Program-made: the position numbers and the translations under genes
Shown: piece after piece, positions 15,795-24,403 of the stretch
How the letters are laid out: the number at the start of each line of letters is the position of its first letter
How positions within the stretch are numbered: the first letter of the stretch is position 1
Source: Prevotella sp. UBA2742
GTDB taxonomy: Bacteria; Bacteroidota; Bacteroidia; Bacteroidales; Bacteroidaceae
DNA length: 41,627 nucleotides
Assembly: GCA_002353485.1 (NCBI GenBank)
Contig: DEJS01000019.1
Coordinates: forward strand, 131,686 to 173,312
Direction of reading: 5' to 3'
The notes under the pieces: generated by a model
What the model saw: only the letters and a program-made list of their open reading frames with translations
The model's database searches: none
What the model was told of the DNA's origin: nothing

Positions 15795-18350
15795 CTAATC
15801 CAAGTCTACCACTGTGATGCCCGCTCCGCCAAACTGCACGTGCTCGTCTTTGGCTTTGACGACATTGGGCACGGTGTTCAGGTATTGTCGGATGAGCTGT
15901 CTGAGGATGCCGGTTCCCGTACCGTGCAGGATACGTACTCGGGACATGCCTACCAGTATGGCGTCGTCGATGAAGTGCATCACGGTGTCGACGGCTTCGT
16001 CGCCCCTCATGCCACGAACGTCCAGGTCCTGGTGGAAGTTGTGTTTACGGTCTTCTATGGTCGACGATGTGATGCGCGATGTCTGTATGGCCAACTCGGA
16101 GTGGTCGTTCTTCTTTTTCTCTTCCTTGGCGGGCTCGGCGTGTTCAAGCTGTTCCAGCTTTACTCTTGTCCTGACGTCGCCAAACACGACCGTGGCCTGT
16201 TTGCCCTGAATGCTCTCCACCTTGCCAATGGTGTTGAGACCTTTCATGCGCACAGTAGACCCTACGCTGATGGCTGTGGTGTTGCCCGTAGCCTTGGCGG
16301 CGGCATTCAGCTTGGCGGCTGTGCTTTGTTCGTTCTTGGATTTCTCGTCCTTGCGTTTGGCCTTGCGGGCCTTGCGCTCTTCCATCTGGCGCAGTTTCTT
16401 GGCAAAGTCCTCTTCACTCATCAGCCCGCGCGTATCGTCCTGTACCACCTGTTCGCGGAACTGTTGCAGCTCCTCGCGTATCAGGCGGGTGCGCTCCTTC
16501 TCGGCCTGTGCCTCCTTAATCTCGCGGATGGCATTTTCTATCTTGCGGTTGGCTTCGCGCAGCAGCTCGTCGGCCTGCTCCTGGGCGCGTCTTAAGATGG
16601 CTTTGCGTTCGCGCTCTATCTCCTCGATGCTGGCATCAAGTCGCTCGCCGCTGGCAGCTAACCGTTTCTCATGCTGGTGAATGGTCTGGCGCTTGCCCTC
16701 CCAGTAGCGTTTGTCGCGCACGATGTCTTGCAGATACTTGTCGCTTTGTACATAGTCGGAGCCTACTATCTCTGAGGCATCGTTGATGACCTCTTCGGGG
16801 ATGCCCGTCTTCCGGGCTATCTCTATGGCAAAGCTTGAACCGGGCTGTCCTATTGACAACTGGAACAGAGCCTGCATCTGGTGGCGGTCATAGAGCATGG
16901 CGCCGTTTGCCACGCCGGCATGGTCTTCGGCAAAGTGCTTCAGATTCTGATAGTGGGTGGTGATGACGCCGAAGGTCTGCTTCTTCCAGAACTGTTTCAG
17001 CACGGCTTCTGCAATGGCTCCGCCTATGGTGGGTTCCGTGCCGCCTCCGAACTCATCAATCAGCAGCAGCGTGCGTGGGTTGGCTTGCCGCATCATGTTC
17101 TTCATGTTCAGCAGGTGGCTTGAATAGGTGGAGAGGTCGTCGGCAATAGACTGCTCGTCGCCGATGTCTATCATGATGTTCTCGAAGATGCCGCATGTAG
17201 AACGGTCGCCAACGGGGATGGAGAGTCCTGATTGCAGCATGTACTGTAGCAGTCCTACGGTCTTCAGACATACCGACTTGCCGCCGGCGTTAGGGCCACT
17301 GATAATGAGCAGCCGTTTGTCCTGGGTGAGTATGATGTCCAGCGGGACAGCCTTCTTTTCCTGTTTCGCCAGCGAGCGTGCCAGCAAGGGGTGGATAGCG
17401 TGAATCCAGTCTATGTGTGCCTCCGTCTTCACTTCGGGCTCGTAGGCCTGCATCTGTTCGGCTAACTGAGCCTTGGCCTGGATAAGGTCTATCAGGGCCA
17501 GGAATCGGTATGAGTCGAGCACCTCGCTGACATGGGGGCGCAACTCGTCGCTGAATACGGTCAGTATGCGTATGATTTCCCTTCGTTCGGCAGCCTCCAG
17601 CTCGCGCACCTTGTTGTTGGCCTCTACGACCTCTGCGGGTTCGATGAATACGGTTTTGCCTGTAGCCGACTCGTCGTGAACTATGCCGTTTATCCTGCGT
17701 TTCAATCCTGGCGCCACAGGAATCATCAGTCGTCCGTCACGTAGTGTTGGAGCTACGTCCTGTGCGACCAGTCCTTCGCGCTGGGCCGAGTGCAGAATGG
17801 TGTACAGTGTGCGCGATATAGAACCTGCCGTCTGCTCCATGTCGTGACGGATGCCGGCCAGCACCATGGATGCAGAATCCTTGATATGGCCGAATTTGTC
17901 AAGAATGGAATCTATACGACGAATCATGGCGGGGAACGTCTTTATGTCGCTGGCCAGACGTGAGAGGGCAGGGTAGGCGTATCGGGGCTCTATTCCTTCT
18001 CTCTCTGCATCTTCCGGCTTGTTTAGGAAGTCAACTATCTTCCCTATCGTCTCTAACGAGCGTCGCAGGTTCCACAGCTCATCTTCCTCCAGATGCGTGT
18101 TCTCCATACGGATACGGGTCACGGATTGGCGTACGTCAAAGAAGAAATTCATTTCCGGCTTCTCCGTTGCCTGCATCAGCCGGCGGTACTCACGTATCTG
18201 CTCTTGCTGCTCGTTTACTACAGACGGGTCAGCAGAAAAGGCAATCTCGTCCACCTTCTCCTTGCCAAGTGTAGAAAGGCACAGCCCTTGTAGTAAGTGT
18301 CTTATCTCGTCAAATCCTATCTTTGATTCAAAGTTATTCGGATAAATCAT
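15795..18350 (-). CDS. mutS2: Endonuclease MutS2
   Basis: An 851-residue DNA-binding ATPase/nuclease implicated in suppressing recombination and in ribosome-collision rescue in other bacteria. The N-terminal half resembles the MutS core; Walker A GPNAGGKS is at 352-359, Walker B in LLLIDEFGGGTEP near 427-440. A long charged coiled coil (about 520-640) precedes a KOW-like segment and the C-terminal Smr nuclease domain with LDVRGMRGDEAVD and VRILHGTGTGILR (HGxGxG motif). Length is somewhat above the usual 780-830 because of the coiled-coil and linker. The start at 18350 directly follows a promoter-like box. Identification is secure. Confidence 0.95.
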   Translation of the reverse strand: MIYPNNFESKIGFDEIRHLLQGLCLSTLGKEKVDEIAFSADPSVVNEQQEQIREYRRLMQATEKPEMNFFFDVRQSVTRIRMENTHLEEDELWNLRRSLETIGKIVDFLNKPEDAEREGIEPRYAYPALSRLASDIKTFPAMIRRIDSILDKFGHIKDSASMVLAGIRHDMEQTAGSISRTLYTILHSAQREGLVAQDVAPTLRDGRLMIPVAPGLKRRINGIVHDESATGKTVFIEPAEVVEANNKVRELEAAERREIIRILTVFSDELRPHVSEVLDSYRFLALIDLIQAKAQLAEQMQAYEPEVKTEAHIDWIHAIHPLLARSLAKQEKKAVPLDIILTQDKRLLIISGPNAGGKSVCLKTVGLLQYMLQSGLSIPVGDRSTCGIFENIMIDIGDEQSIADDLSTYSSHLLNMKNMMRQANPRTLLLIDEFGGGTEPTIGGAIAEAVLKQFWKKQTFGVITTHYQNLKHFAEDHAGVANGAMLYDRHQMQALFQLSIGQPGSSFAIEIARKTGIPEEVINDASEIVGSDYVQSDKYLQDIVRDKRYWEGKRQTIHQHEKRLAASGERLDASIEEIERERKAILRRAQEQADELLREANRKIENAIREIKEAQAEKERTRLIREELQQFREQVVQDDTRGLMSEEDFAKKLRQMEERKARKAKRKDEKSKNEQSTAAKLNAAAKATGNTTAISVGSTVRMKGLNTIGKVESIQGKQATVVFGDVRTRVKLEQLEHAEPAKEEKKKNDHSELAIQTSRITSSTIEDRKHNFHQDLDVRGMRGDEAVDTVMHFIDDAILVGMSRVRILHGTGTGILRQLIRQYLNTVPNVVKAKDEHVQFGGAGITVVDLD

Positions 18351-18354
18351 GCTG

Positions 18355-18362
18355 CAAAATTA
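18355..18362 (-). promoter_or_regulatory. -7 box close to the mutS2 start
   Basis: Minus-strand TAATTTTG ends 4 bases before the mutS2 ATG, so transcription would start at or inside the start codon. No clear TTTG lies at -33. Either the mRNA is leaderless or the real promoter is further up. Confidence 0.45.
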
Positions 18363-18401
18363 CAAAAAATATACGAATAATCAGAAAAAGTGCCCGTAAA
18401 A

Positions 18402-18433
18402 TTTGGTTAATTGCAAAAAACTACCTACCTTTG
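18402..18433 (+). promoter_or_regulatory. Promoter of tRNA-Ser
   Basis: TTTG (18402-18405), 20 bases, TACCTTTG (18426-18433) match the Bacteroidetes form. The tRNA begins 61 bases downstream. Confidence 0.75.
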
Positions 18434-18494
18434 CACCGCTTTTTCAAGAAAAGCCAGGCAGATTCAGACTTCCGTTCTGATGATGTCACCTTCT

Positions 18495-18579
18495 GGAGAG
18501 ATGGTAGAGTGGTCGATTACAGTAGTCTTGAAAACTACCGTACCGAGAGGTACCGGGGGTTCGAATCCCTCTCTCTCCG
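18495..18579 (+). tRNA. tRNA-Ser (anticodon UGA)
   Basis: Acceptor GGAGAGA (18495-18501) pairs with TCTCTCC (18572-18578). The anticodon stem is GTAGT/ACTAC with loop CTTGAAA, giving TGA at 18529-18531. A long variable arm (TACC GAGA GGTA) marks a class II tRNA. CCA is not encoded. It stands exactly at the border between GC-moderate backbone and the AT-rich island. Confidence 0.95.
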
Positions 18580-18614
18580 CAATGTCACTTGATTATCAGT
18601 GATTTACGAGATTT

Positions 18615-18660
18615 ACACCCAATTTTACACCCAAAAATGTAAGATTGGGTGTTTTCTTTT
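18615..18660 (+). terminator. Terminator / repeat cluster after tRNA-Ser
   Basis: ACACCCAATTTTACA (18615-18629) pairs with TGTAAGATTGGGTGT (18638-18652), 15 bp with one G-U, followed by TTTCTTTTTAAT. Inside it TTTACACCCAA occurs twice in tandem (18613 and 18625), so alternative pairing is possible. It may serve as terminator, and the direct repeats could be remnants of an attachment region. Confidence 0.65.
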
Positions 18661-18681
18661 TAATAGGCCAGAAGGTAGCAT

Positions 18682-19083
18682 AAATCCGCTGAGCCTGAGT
18701 TCATCGATGCCATGCTGGAGGACAACCCCGACCTGACCACCCGAGAACTGAACCGTTTGCTTCGTCGCCAGTTCGGTACTTATCTCTCCAAAGGTCGCAT
18801 CTCTTATGGTGAAGATTTTATCGACTTGCCATCGTATATGACAGATACGTTGAATGCCAATGACCGTCAGGCGTGGATAAAGGCGCATCCATTTGGAGAA
18901 AGTCAATTGGGCCAAATCCAAATCAAGGAGTTTGGCACTGTTCAAGAGCAACAGTCTGTCGGGCATTACGTTCGCAAATCTACCATTAGCAAGGAAGGCT
19001 CACGAGACCAAAACCGTGAATGGGAAATTGGACAAAACACCCGATACGAGGAATTCGATAATGGTAATAGCTTTAAGCGTTAA
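18682..19083 (+). pseudogene. Unrecognised fragment with HTH-like start, probably decayed
   Basis: The plus frame from the stop at 18676 to 19083 is open; the only early ATG is at 18712 (123 residues). The first part (FIDAMLEDNPDLTTRELNRL, then LRRQFGTYLSKGRISY) looks like a genuine helix-turn-helix-like segment that begins without a Met. From about 18815 on the composition becomes polar and unlike a fold, and a second frame (18893-19198) is open in parallel. This suggests a truncated and frameshifted gene remnant next to the tRNA. I do not recognise the family. It could equally be a non-coding flank. Confidence 0.35.
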
Positions 19084-19090
19084 TAACGAG

Positions 19091-19123
19091 CATGTCCGAA
19101 AACGTTATCTGCTTTCGGACATG
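19091..19123. terminator. Hairpin between the fragment and the AlbA/ATPase gene
   Basis: Perfect 11-bp stem CATGTCCGAAA (19091-19101) / TTTCGGACATG (19113-19123). No T-run follows on either strand. An alternative pairing ATAACG/CGTTAT overlaps it. Lying just past the AlbA/ATPase stop, it may end that minus-strand transcript. Confidence 0.5.
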
Positions 19124-19135
19124 TATCTAACTGAT

Positions 19136-20602
19136 TTATGCTTTGATATACTTCTGCAATGGCGAATTAGGCTTGTCAGGGATGGTACGTTTCAATAAGC
19201 CTGCATCTACTAGTTCATTGATGAACTTCTGAATATTTTTGTTTTGATATGTGACATTAATATGATTTAATATTTCTCTGCTACTTCGTTCCACCATACA
19301 ATATAATAAGACCTCATTTTGCTTAGCAGAAAGTATCAGAGTATCAGAGATGGTATCAGAGCTAGTATCAGAGCTAGTATCAGAGATGGTGTCTAAGTTA
19401 GTGTCTAACCTCGGACGCTTGAAGGTTATCCAGACGAATAGCCCATCAGTACCATATTCTGGCTCAGGCAATCCTGCATCCTTACATGCATCCATCATCC
19501 TTTGTACACCAGTTCCCCAGCTTTCCAAGAAACCTGTTTTGAACAGTGCTTCTGCTATGATGGGGTTTTGAGGAAAAGAACGATGCGACTGCTTGATAGT
19601 CTCAACAGTCAGTTCATTAGGCAAATGGCCTGTGTTCTCGATTTCTACGCGGTCATCAAAAACGGAAATGCCGACGCTACCACTTGGCGCATCCAGCAGT
19701 CGATGACAAAGTGCATTCGTCAATGCTTCACGCAATGCCTCTACAGGAATCTCCAATCGTTCTTCTCTACGCAGCCCCTTGATTACTCCACTTTGATTCA
19801 GATGCTTGAACAGGAAAGCCATACCTGCATCCAACAACTGATAGAAATTGCCCTTTTCCCTCATGTTGTCAATGAAGACTTTTTTCTCAATACCTTGGAA
19901 CCGAGCCATACGTAGCAAGAACTGAGGATAGGCTGTAGGGCTCTTGATGAACAAGGCTGCTGCTGCATTCTTGATCTTACCATTTTCTGTCATGGCGAAT
20001 TTGTCAAGCAGTCCCCATGTACTTTCAGTCATTGCAGATGCAGGCATACGGCCTCTATCAACACCGTATGCAACAGCCCCTTTGATACGATCCTCGTCCA
20101 AATCTTCCAAGTGGAGATTGTCAGGTGTCTGACTCTCCCAAGCGAAACGGCTGGGATTGCTGCGTCTCAGTCGTTCCTCAAACATGGAACGAGGCATTAG
20201 AACCGTTGTACTCTCAACCTTATAATAAGGTCTTCCATCGTAGGTATATGGAGCATCGCCAAACTTAGCACCATCACAATGCACTCCAATAACGCTGAAT
20301 CCAGGTCGCTCGGGAATGTCGAAGAGTTGTATAGGCAGGCTGATAGCAGGCTCCAGTTTTGTCATCTCATGTGCTATTTCTCTTTGGGTGTTGTCAGTTA
20401 CGTTCTGGCCCAATATCTTTAGGTCAGGCGTAATGCCAAAGAACAACCATCCGCCATCAGTATTCAGGAATGCACATAGCGACTGCATTCCCTTGATGAG
20501 TTCCCCCGTAGTCTTTTTCAGTTCAAGCACTCGGTTTTCGTCTTTTGCTATAATCTCTTTTATTTCGTCTATATCCATATTTATTAACGTATCTTTTGTC
20601 AT
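19136..20602 (-). CDS. Schlafen AlbA_2 / ATP-binding (RecG-like HATPase_c_4) protein
   Basis: A 488-residue protein with the order AlbA_2 nucleic-acid-binding domain (about 15-130; ENRVLELKKT, CAFLNTDGGWLFFGI), then a HATPase_c_4 domain (EALREALTNALCHRLL; RVEIENTGHLP; FLESWGTGVQRMMDA, about 285-395), a low-complexity linker of DT-x-x units (about 401-422) and a C-terminal winged helix (from about 423). This architecture is frequent in Bacteroidetes accessory regions and in defence islands; its biochemical role is not settled. Start may be 20602 or the second Met at 20578. It directly follows a small gene: that gene's TAA abuts this ATG, so translation is coupled. Confidence 0.8.
   Translation of the reverse strand: MTKDTLINMDIDEIKEIIAKDENRVLELKKTTGELIKGMQSLCAFLNTDGGWLFFGITPDLKILGQNVTDNTQREIAHEMTKLEPAISLPIQLFDIPERPGFSVIGVHCDGAKFGDAPYTYDGRPYYKVESTTVLMPRSMFEERLRRSNPSRFAWESQTPDNLHLEDLDEDRIKGAVAYGVDRGRMPASAMTESTWGLLDKFAMTENGKIKNAAAALFIKSPTAYPQFLLRMARFQGIEKKVFIDNMREKGNFYQLLDAGMAFLFKHLNQSGVIKGLRREERLEIPVEALREALTNALCHRLLDAPSGSVGISVFDDRVEIENTGHLPNELTVETIKQSHRSFPQNPIIAEALFKTGFLESWGTGVQRMMDACKDAGLPEPEYGTDGLFVWITFKRPRLDTNLDTISDTSSDTSSDTISDTLILSAKQNEVLLYCMVERSSREILNHINVTYQNKNIQKFINELVDAGLLKRTIPDKPNSPLQKYIKA
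19333..19407. repeat. Degenerate 12-base tandem repeats inside the AlbA/ATPase gene
   Basis: GTATCAGAGAT/GTATCAGAGCTA-type units repeat about six times and encode DTIS, DTSS and similar four-residue blocks that join the ATPase and winged-helix domains. Copy number changes would keep frame. Confidence 0.75.
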
Positions 20603-20950
20603 TTATGGTATTAATAACCCCTTATATTCTAAATCATGTTTCATAATTACCTCCGTCTGACGGATTTCGAGGTCTATCTGATTTAGTCGCTTTTTCTTGT
20701 CTTCATCGGTATGCTGATTGTCTTGAAGCACACTCAGTTTCATTTTTGCCTTAACACATTCCAGCCCGTTGTGAATGGCAGACACACTCACAGGAGCATT
20801 AGAGTTGAATAGATGCATCCAACTTTGTCCTGCAAGCAGATTTCCCCGCTCTTCGTACTTTTGAATGTCATTAAGACATTTGCCTATTTTTTCTTCTTGT
20901 AGATGTGCCATACTTCCTATTGTTAAAAAGTCTCTTTCCGAGTTATCCAC
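20603..20950 (-). CDS. Small unknown protein coupled to the AlbA/ATPase gene
   Basis: Up to 115 residues from 20950, or 102 from the inner Met at 20911. The sequence is mostly helical: EEKIGKCLNDIQKYEERGNLL at the front and a charged heptad-like region (EDKKKRLNQIDLEIRQTEV) at the back, so a coiled coil is likely. I do not recognise the family. Its stop codon directly abuts the start of the AlbA/ATPase gene with no spacer, which points to stoichiometric co-production of two interacting proteins, perhaps as an antitoxin- or adaptor-like partner; that role is a guess. Confidence 0.55.
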   Translation of the reverse strand: MDNSERDFLTIGSMAHLQEEKIGKCLNDIQKYEERGNLLAGQSWMHLFNSNAPVSVSAIHNGLECVKAKMKLSVLQDNQHTDEDKKKRLNQIDLEIRQTEVIMKHDLEYKGLLIP

Positions 20951-21006
20951 TATGTTTAATGACCTAAGAACTCTGTCGAGTTAACCAATTCAACTGCCCA
21001 TATTTC

Positions 21007-21042
21007 GAGAACAATGAAATATTATCTTTTATTTCTGTTCTC
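21007..21042 (-). terminator. Hairpin after the DUF262-HEPN pair
   Basis: GAGAACA (21007-21013) pairs with TGTTCTC (21036-21042), with inner GAAATA/TATTTC pairing possible. It abuts the HEPN stop codon. A T-run is lacking on the minus strand, so it may be an mRNA 3' end structure rather than a classical terminator. Confidence 0.5.
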
Positions 21043-21654
21043 TCAACCATTAGTAACGTCATCTATTATAATTTTAACTGTTTGATAATATGTTTCTATC
21101 AAGGCTCTAGGTTCTCTTTTCGTTGAAATCAAAAAAGCTCCCGGCTTAATTTTTAAATTTGCACCATATCGTGTTCTTATGACTTGTTTGTAATCAGATA
21201 AGGTACTTTGAGTATGATGAGCAATATGATTACGTATTTTCCTCATTTCTTCAAATTCATTTCCGTAACGAGATAATTTTATTCTTAGGGGCTCACTTGT
21301 ATCTATCACATATTTTATGGCATTACTAATGTTATGAACATTTGAAAATTGCAAATAGTTAATCCTTTTAGAGCGGCCTTCTGTGTGAAATTTCTCCATA
21401 GCCTCTGCTTTGCTAGTACAAAGAACTATTGGATGAGATGACATCCCATTTCGGTATGGTACACCACAAGCTATTCGAATAGAGACCTCAAGCATACATG
21501 TTTCCAAAATGCCAAAAAGCCTCAACATTAATATTTCTGCAACGAATCCTTGCATATCTGATTGTAAACCTTTACTTTTTATCAGATATCTATTAATGAC
21601 ATTCAAATTGTCAATGGCACTTTTATATGAGGCATTTATACTTAGGCGTGGCAT
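21043..21654 (-). CDS. HEPN domain protein (MAE_28990/MAE_18760-like), putative RNase effector
   Basis: A 203-residue, mainly helical protein. EEMRKIRNHIAHH contains R141-NHIA-H146, the Rx4-6H motif that forms the active site of HEPN ribonucleases in toxins, Cas13 and abortive-infection proteins. The N-terminal FVAEILMLRLFGILETCMLE is like the first HEPN helices with a conserved aromatic/Glu pattern. It is the second gene of a pair: its ATG directly follows the DUF262 TAA. Family knowledge links this HEPN type to restriction-like operons. RNA cleavage on phage infection is inferred, not shown. Composition is AT-rich like its partner. Confidence 0.72.
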   Translation of the reverse strand: MPRLSINASYKSAIDNLNVINRYLIKSKGLQSDMQGFVAEILMLRLFGILETCMLEVSIRIACGVPYRNGMSSHPIVLCTSKAEAMEKFHTEGRSKRINYLQFSNVHNISNAIKYVIDTSEPLRIKLSRYGNEFEEMRKIRNHIAHHTQSTLSDYKQVIRTRYGANLKIKPGAFLISTKREPRALIETYYQTVKIIIDDVTNG

Positions 21655-22656
21655 TTACAATATAAAACTTTTAATGTAATTATCACGAATAGTCCTCTGT
21701 TTTTCACCCTGAGTTGTAGCAGAGACCGCATTATAAAATTCTATATCATTTGGACTTTTTTCATTAATATCCTCAATATTATAATGGGCATCTATTTCTA
21801 TCAATCCACGCTCAACTTTTTGAGTTACATATAAACCTGTATCTCTGCCTAAAGCTATCATAAGCGAAAAGAATAATGGTGGACGTTGAAAGATCGTATC
21901 TATAATTGCCGTCGGTTCTATCTGGATAATAAAATCAAAAATTTGATTAAGAATTCCACTTATCGTTTCAGACTCATTGAAATCCTCATCGTACTTCTTA
22001 TAATAATCATCTAGTTTCTTAGAACTATATGTCGTCAATCCATCTAACAGATTAATTATGACATCTGCCATGAATTGCACCTCATTCATTCTTGCAAAAT
22101 CGTTAGCTGAGAAAATTCTATATTTCCTAAAAAACTCCAAGCGCTTAGTAGATTCGGAGATACAGAATTGCTTGAAAGAACCGCTAAATTTGGCATTTCG
22201 CTTTTCTTGCGCATTTAGTGATTTTGCAACAGAATTGATACGTGCAAATATATCTATTACATCTGCGTCTGTCGCACCTTGCAAATAGCCAATGGGTAGT
22301 GGCGTCATTAAGAAACGCTGTTTTTGGGAGGCATTTAAATCTTTGAACTTTAAGCGCTTTCCTGTTTCAGGGTAAAGAGAACTGATTTCATTATTATAGT
22401 AACTCAGAATTGCTCTTATTCTTTGTTGGCCATCGACAACCTCTTTCATGCTTTTTTCTTTTTCAAGATCTATCGTGTGACGTATATACAGCGTTGGTAT
22501 TGGTTTCCGTTCAAAAAGCGTATTAATTAGATACGATTTTTGACTATCATTCCATACAGAACGTCTTTGGTACCAAGGATTTAGGTCTAATTCTCCTTGT
22601 TTTTCAAGATTGATTATATCTTGAATAACTAACGATTGATAATCAACTCTTTCCAT
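21655..22656 (-). CDS. DUF262 (ParB/Srx-like) domain protein, putative sensor or NTPase
   Basis: A 333-residue protein with the DUF262 core: LNPWYQRRSVW (26-35) and EVVDGQQRIRAIL (72-84), the GmrSD/SspE-type motifs; GQQR is the conserved DGQQR nucleotide/active-site motif of this ParB-related fold. No DUF1524 HNH nuclease domain follows; the chain ends after a helical region. In GmrSD, SspE and similar systems the nuclease lies in the same chain, whereas here the effector seems to be supplied by the separate HEPN protein encoded directly after it. The gene starts 33 bases after a truncated AlbA_2 gene. Confidence 0.82.
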   Translation of the reverse strand: MERVDYQSLVIQDIINLEKQGELDLNPWYQRRSVWNDSQKSYLINTLFERKPIPTLYIRHTIDLEKEKSMKEVVDGQQRIRAILSYYNNEISSLYPETGKRLKFKDLNASQKQRFLMTPLPIGYLQGATDADVIDIFARINSVAKSLNAQEKRNAKFSGSFKQFCISESTKRLEFFRKYRIFSANDFARMNEVQFMADVIINLLDGLTTYSSKKLDDYYKKYDEDFNESETISGILNQIFDFIIQIEPTAIIDTIFQRPPLFFSLMIALGRDTGLYVTQKVERGLIEIDAHYNIEDINEKSPNDIEFYNAVSATTQGEKQRTIRDNYIKSFIL

Positions 22657-22689
22657 ACTTAAATATTTTTAGTTATTTTGTTACTAATG

Positions 22690-23127
22690 TTAGGGATTGT
22701 TAAATTTAATAATGTAGCAATTGATGTTTTTGTGAGTCTTCTGTCTGGCGGTGATTTGGTCAGGCACCTTGTAAGGACGACGCTCTCCAGCCGACACCTT
22801 GATGACCAGAATCGTCTGCCCGTCGACCTCCTCAATATACAGTCGCGGCTGATAGTAGGGCTGCATCAGGTTGTTGAATCCCACCATATCCTTTTCAATA
22901 GGCTCAATCTGATTGGGGTCGATGCCGATGACGGGACGGACTGGACGACCGTTTACCTCCTTCACACCCACCACGATATAACCACCACCCGTCTCGTCAA
23001 AGTCGTTGGCGAAAGCGCACACGCTACGGTAGATAGCATCCGGATTCCATCCCGTCTTATACTCAATGCGGTCACCCTCTACAGCCCGTCCACCGAGCAA
23101 TTCTTCTATGTTAATTGGTAGTCTCAT
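22690..23127 (-). pseudogene. AlbA_2 (Schlafen-type) DNA-binding protein, truncated at the 3' end
   Basis: The 145-residue frame carries a complete AlbA_2 start: RIEYKTGWNPDAIYRSVCAF, NDFDETGGGYIVVGVKEVNG, then YQPRLYIEEVDGQTILVIKV and RRPYKVPDQITARQKT. Full-length relatives continue with a YYIRYG-like strand, an ATPase domain and a winged helix, about 300 more residues. Here the frame changes character after ARQKT (near 22735) into an Asn/Ile-rich tail and stops. The gene body is GC-rich like the backbone, while both flanks are AT-rich. It therefore appears to be cut by arrival of the DUF262-HEPN module or by deletion. The stub may still be expressed as a lone DNA-binding domain. Confidence 0.7.
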
Positions 23128-23196
23128 ATGTCTTATAACGTTTTTGTTCCTGTTGCTATTGCGTACTATTGTTATGATGTATATGACTATTGTTCG

Positions 23197-24387
23197 CTAT
23201 ATCTCCAATTTGTGGTCATTTTGTTTCATCGCATCAACGATAATTTGCAAGCCTTTAAATTCATTGTTTGATAGATAGTTTAGGGCATTATTTGAACCTA
23301 ACCGCAATGATTCATTACACAAATTTAGTCGGTGTATCATTGGTAAAACAACTCCACTTACATGTTGGTAATAATCAAAAATCTCTTTTTCAGATGAAGG
23401 TAATTTGTATCCTTTTGGAGAACTCGAGATAATAACGCCTTTATCGCGTAAGGAACCTATTACTTTACTGCGAAATGCTTGTTCTGATATATGCCCATAA
23501 TCAGCCCTAACCAATGCACTCATTAGCTCTTTAGTTGAGATATATCGTCTTAAAGAATTGTATTTAAATCTGAACAACAGGTATTTCAAAGTAAAAACCT
23601 GTCGTCGTTCATAATCGTCAGTAGATCGAGAATGATTTACGATAAATTGTTCGGCTTTCCTATAAGAGATATTAGCAATTTGCTGATTGTAATTGTTGTC
23701 TCCTTCAGGATGCTCAAATAGTAACTCATCATAGCTTTTAGGGAAGAATTTCGTTCGTAGTAATTTCTTCTCAAGCATCTTCAGATAATCAATATCCTCT
23801 GGAACAGCATTCCTTTTTGAGTCTTCATAAACATAAGATAATGTTCCTGCAATAAGATCGGCTAGTTGAACAGCATTAACATATTTGCTGTTTACTACAT
23901 CAAATTCTTCATTATCAAAAAGAGTTACAGGTTTTCGATGTGATCTGACATATTTTGCAAATTCTTCTGCAAATTCAGGGTTCCCAACTTCATCAGTAAC
24001 TATTCGTAAAAAAGGATAAGCTCCGCGAAGTTCATTATAAATCAGCTGATTCAAAAATTCGTAGAAATACTTTTTACTTCTTCTAACACCATGAGAGGAA
24101 AGTATTTCGCGTTTGTCAACAACAAGACATACGATGTTAAATGGTAGCTTGATAACTTTGTTTAAAACGCGAATTCTTCTCGAATGGTTCCCTTTAATTC
24201 GATTTGACTTTATTTCTTGTCCACCAAAATCTTCTTGACTGATACTACTTAAAGCTGAATTGACGACTTCGATATCTGATTCTTTTATTATGGCAGCAGC
24301 AACAATAAACATTCTTTCCTGCTCCAATACAGAATCATTAAAGCCATAACCTCCACATTCGTCTAAGTAAGCATAATATTTCTCCAT
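23197..24387 (-). CDS. DUF3800 domain protein with C-terminal winged-helix-like part
   Basis: From ATG 24387 the protein has 396 residues. EKYYAYLDECGGYGF is the typical DUF3800 opening (YxDExG, first acidic site of an RNase H-like fold); VCLVVDKRE and later IVTDEVGNPEF plus VQLADLIAGTLSYVYE supply further family acidic residues. The back half (from about 240) is helical with FKYNSLRRYISTKELMSAL and GSLRDKGVIISSSPKGY, like a winged helix. DUF3800 proteins often accompany restriction or phage-defence genes. It is the last gene of a three-gene operon, 16 bases after the large R-M gene. An upstream in-frame Met at 24423 lies inside that gene and is not preferred. Confidence 0.78.
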   Translation of the reverse strand: MEKYYAYLDECGGYGFNDSVLEQERMFIVAAAIIKESDIEVVNSALSSISQEDFGGQEIKSNRIKGNHSRRIRVLNKVIKLPFNIVCLVVDKREILSSHGVRRSKKYFYEFLNQLIYNELRGAYPFLRIVTDEVGNPEFAEEFAKYVRSHRKPVTLFDNEEFDVVNSKYVNAVQLADLIAGTLSYVYEDSKRNAVPEDIDYLKMLEKKLLRTKFFPKSYDELLFEHPEGDNNYNQQIANISYRKAEQFIVNHSRSTDDYERRQVFTLKYLLFRFKYNSLRRYISTKELMSALVRADYGHISEQAFRSKVIGSLRDKGVIISSSPKGYKLPSSEKEIFDYYQHVSGVVLPMIHRLNLCNESLRLGSNNALNYLSNNEFKGLQIIVDAMKQNDHKLEI

Positions 24388-24403
24388 ATAATTAATCAAA
24401 TAC

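Noticed and set aside
18323..18602. Small proteins across the tRNA-Ser region
   Set aside because: They run through the promoter and the tRNA itself and show no protein features.
18495..18660. Exact duplicate of the tRNA-Ser 3' end as attR of the island
   Set aside because: I found no second copy of the tRNA end within the window, so a defined attL/attR pair cannot be claimed.
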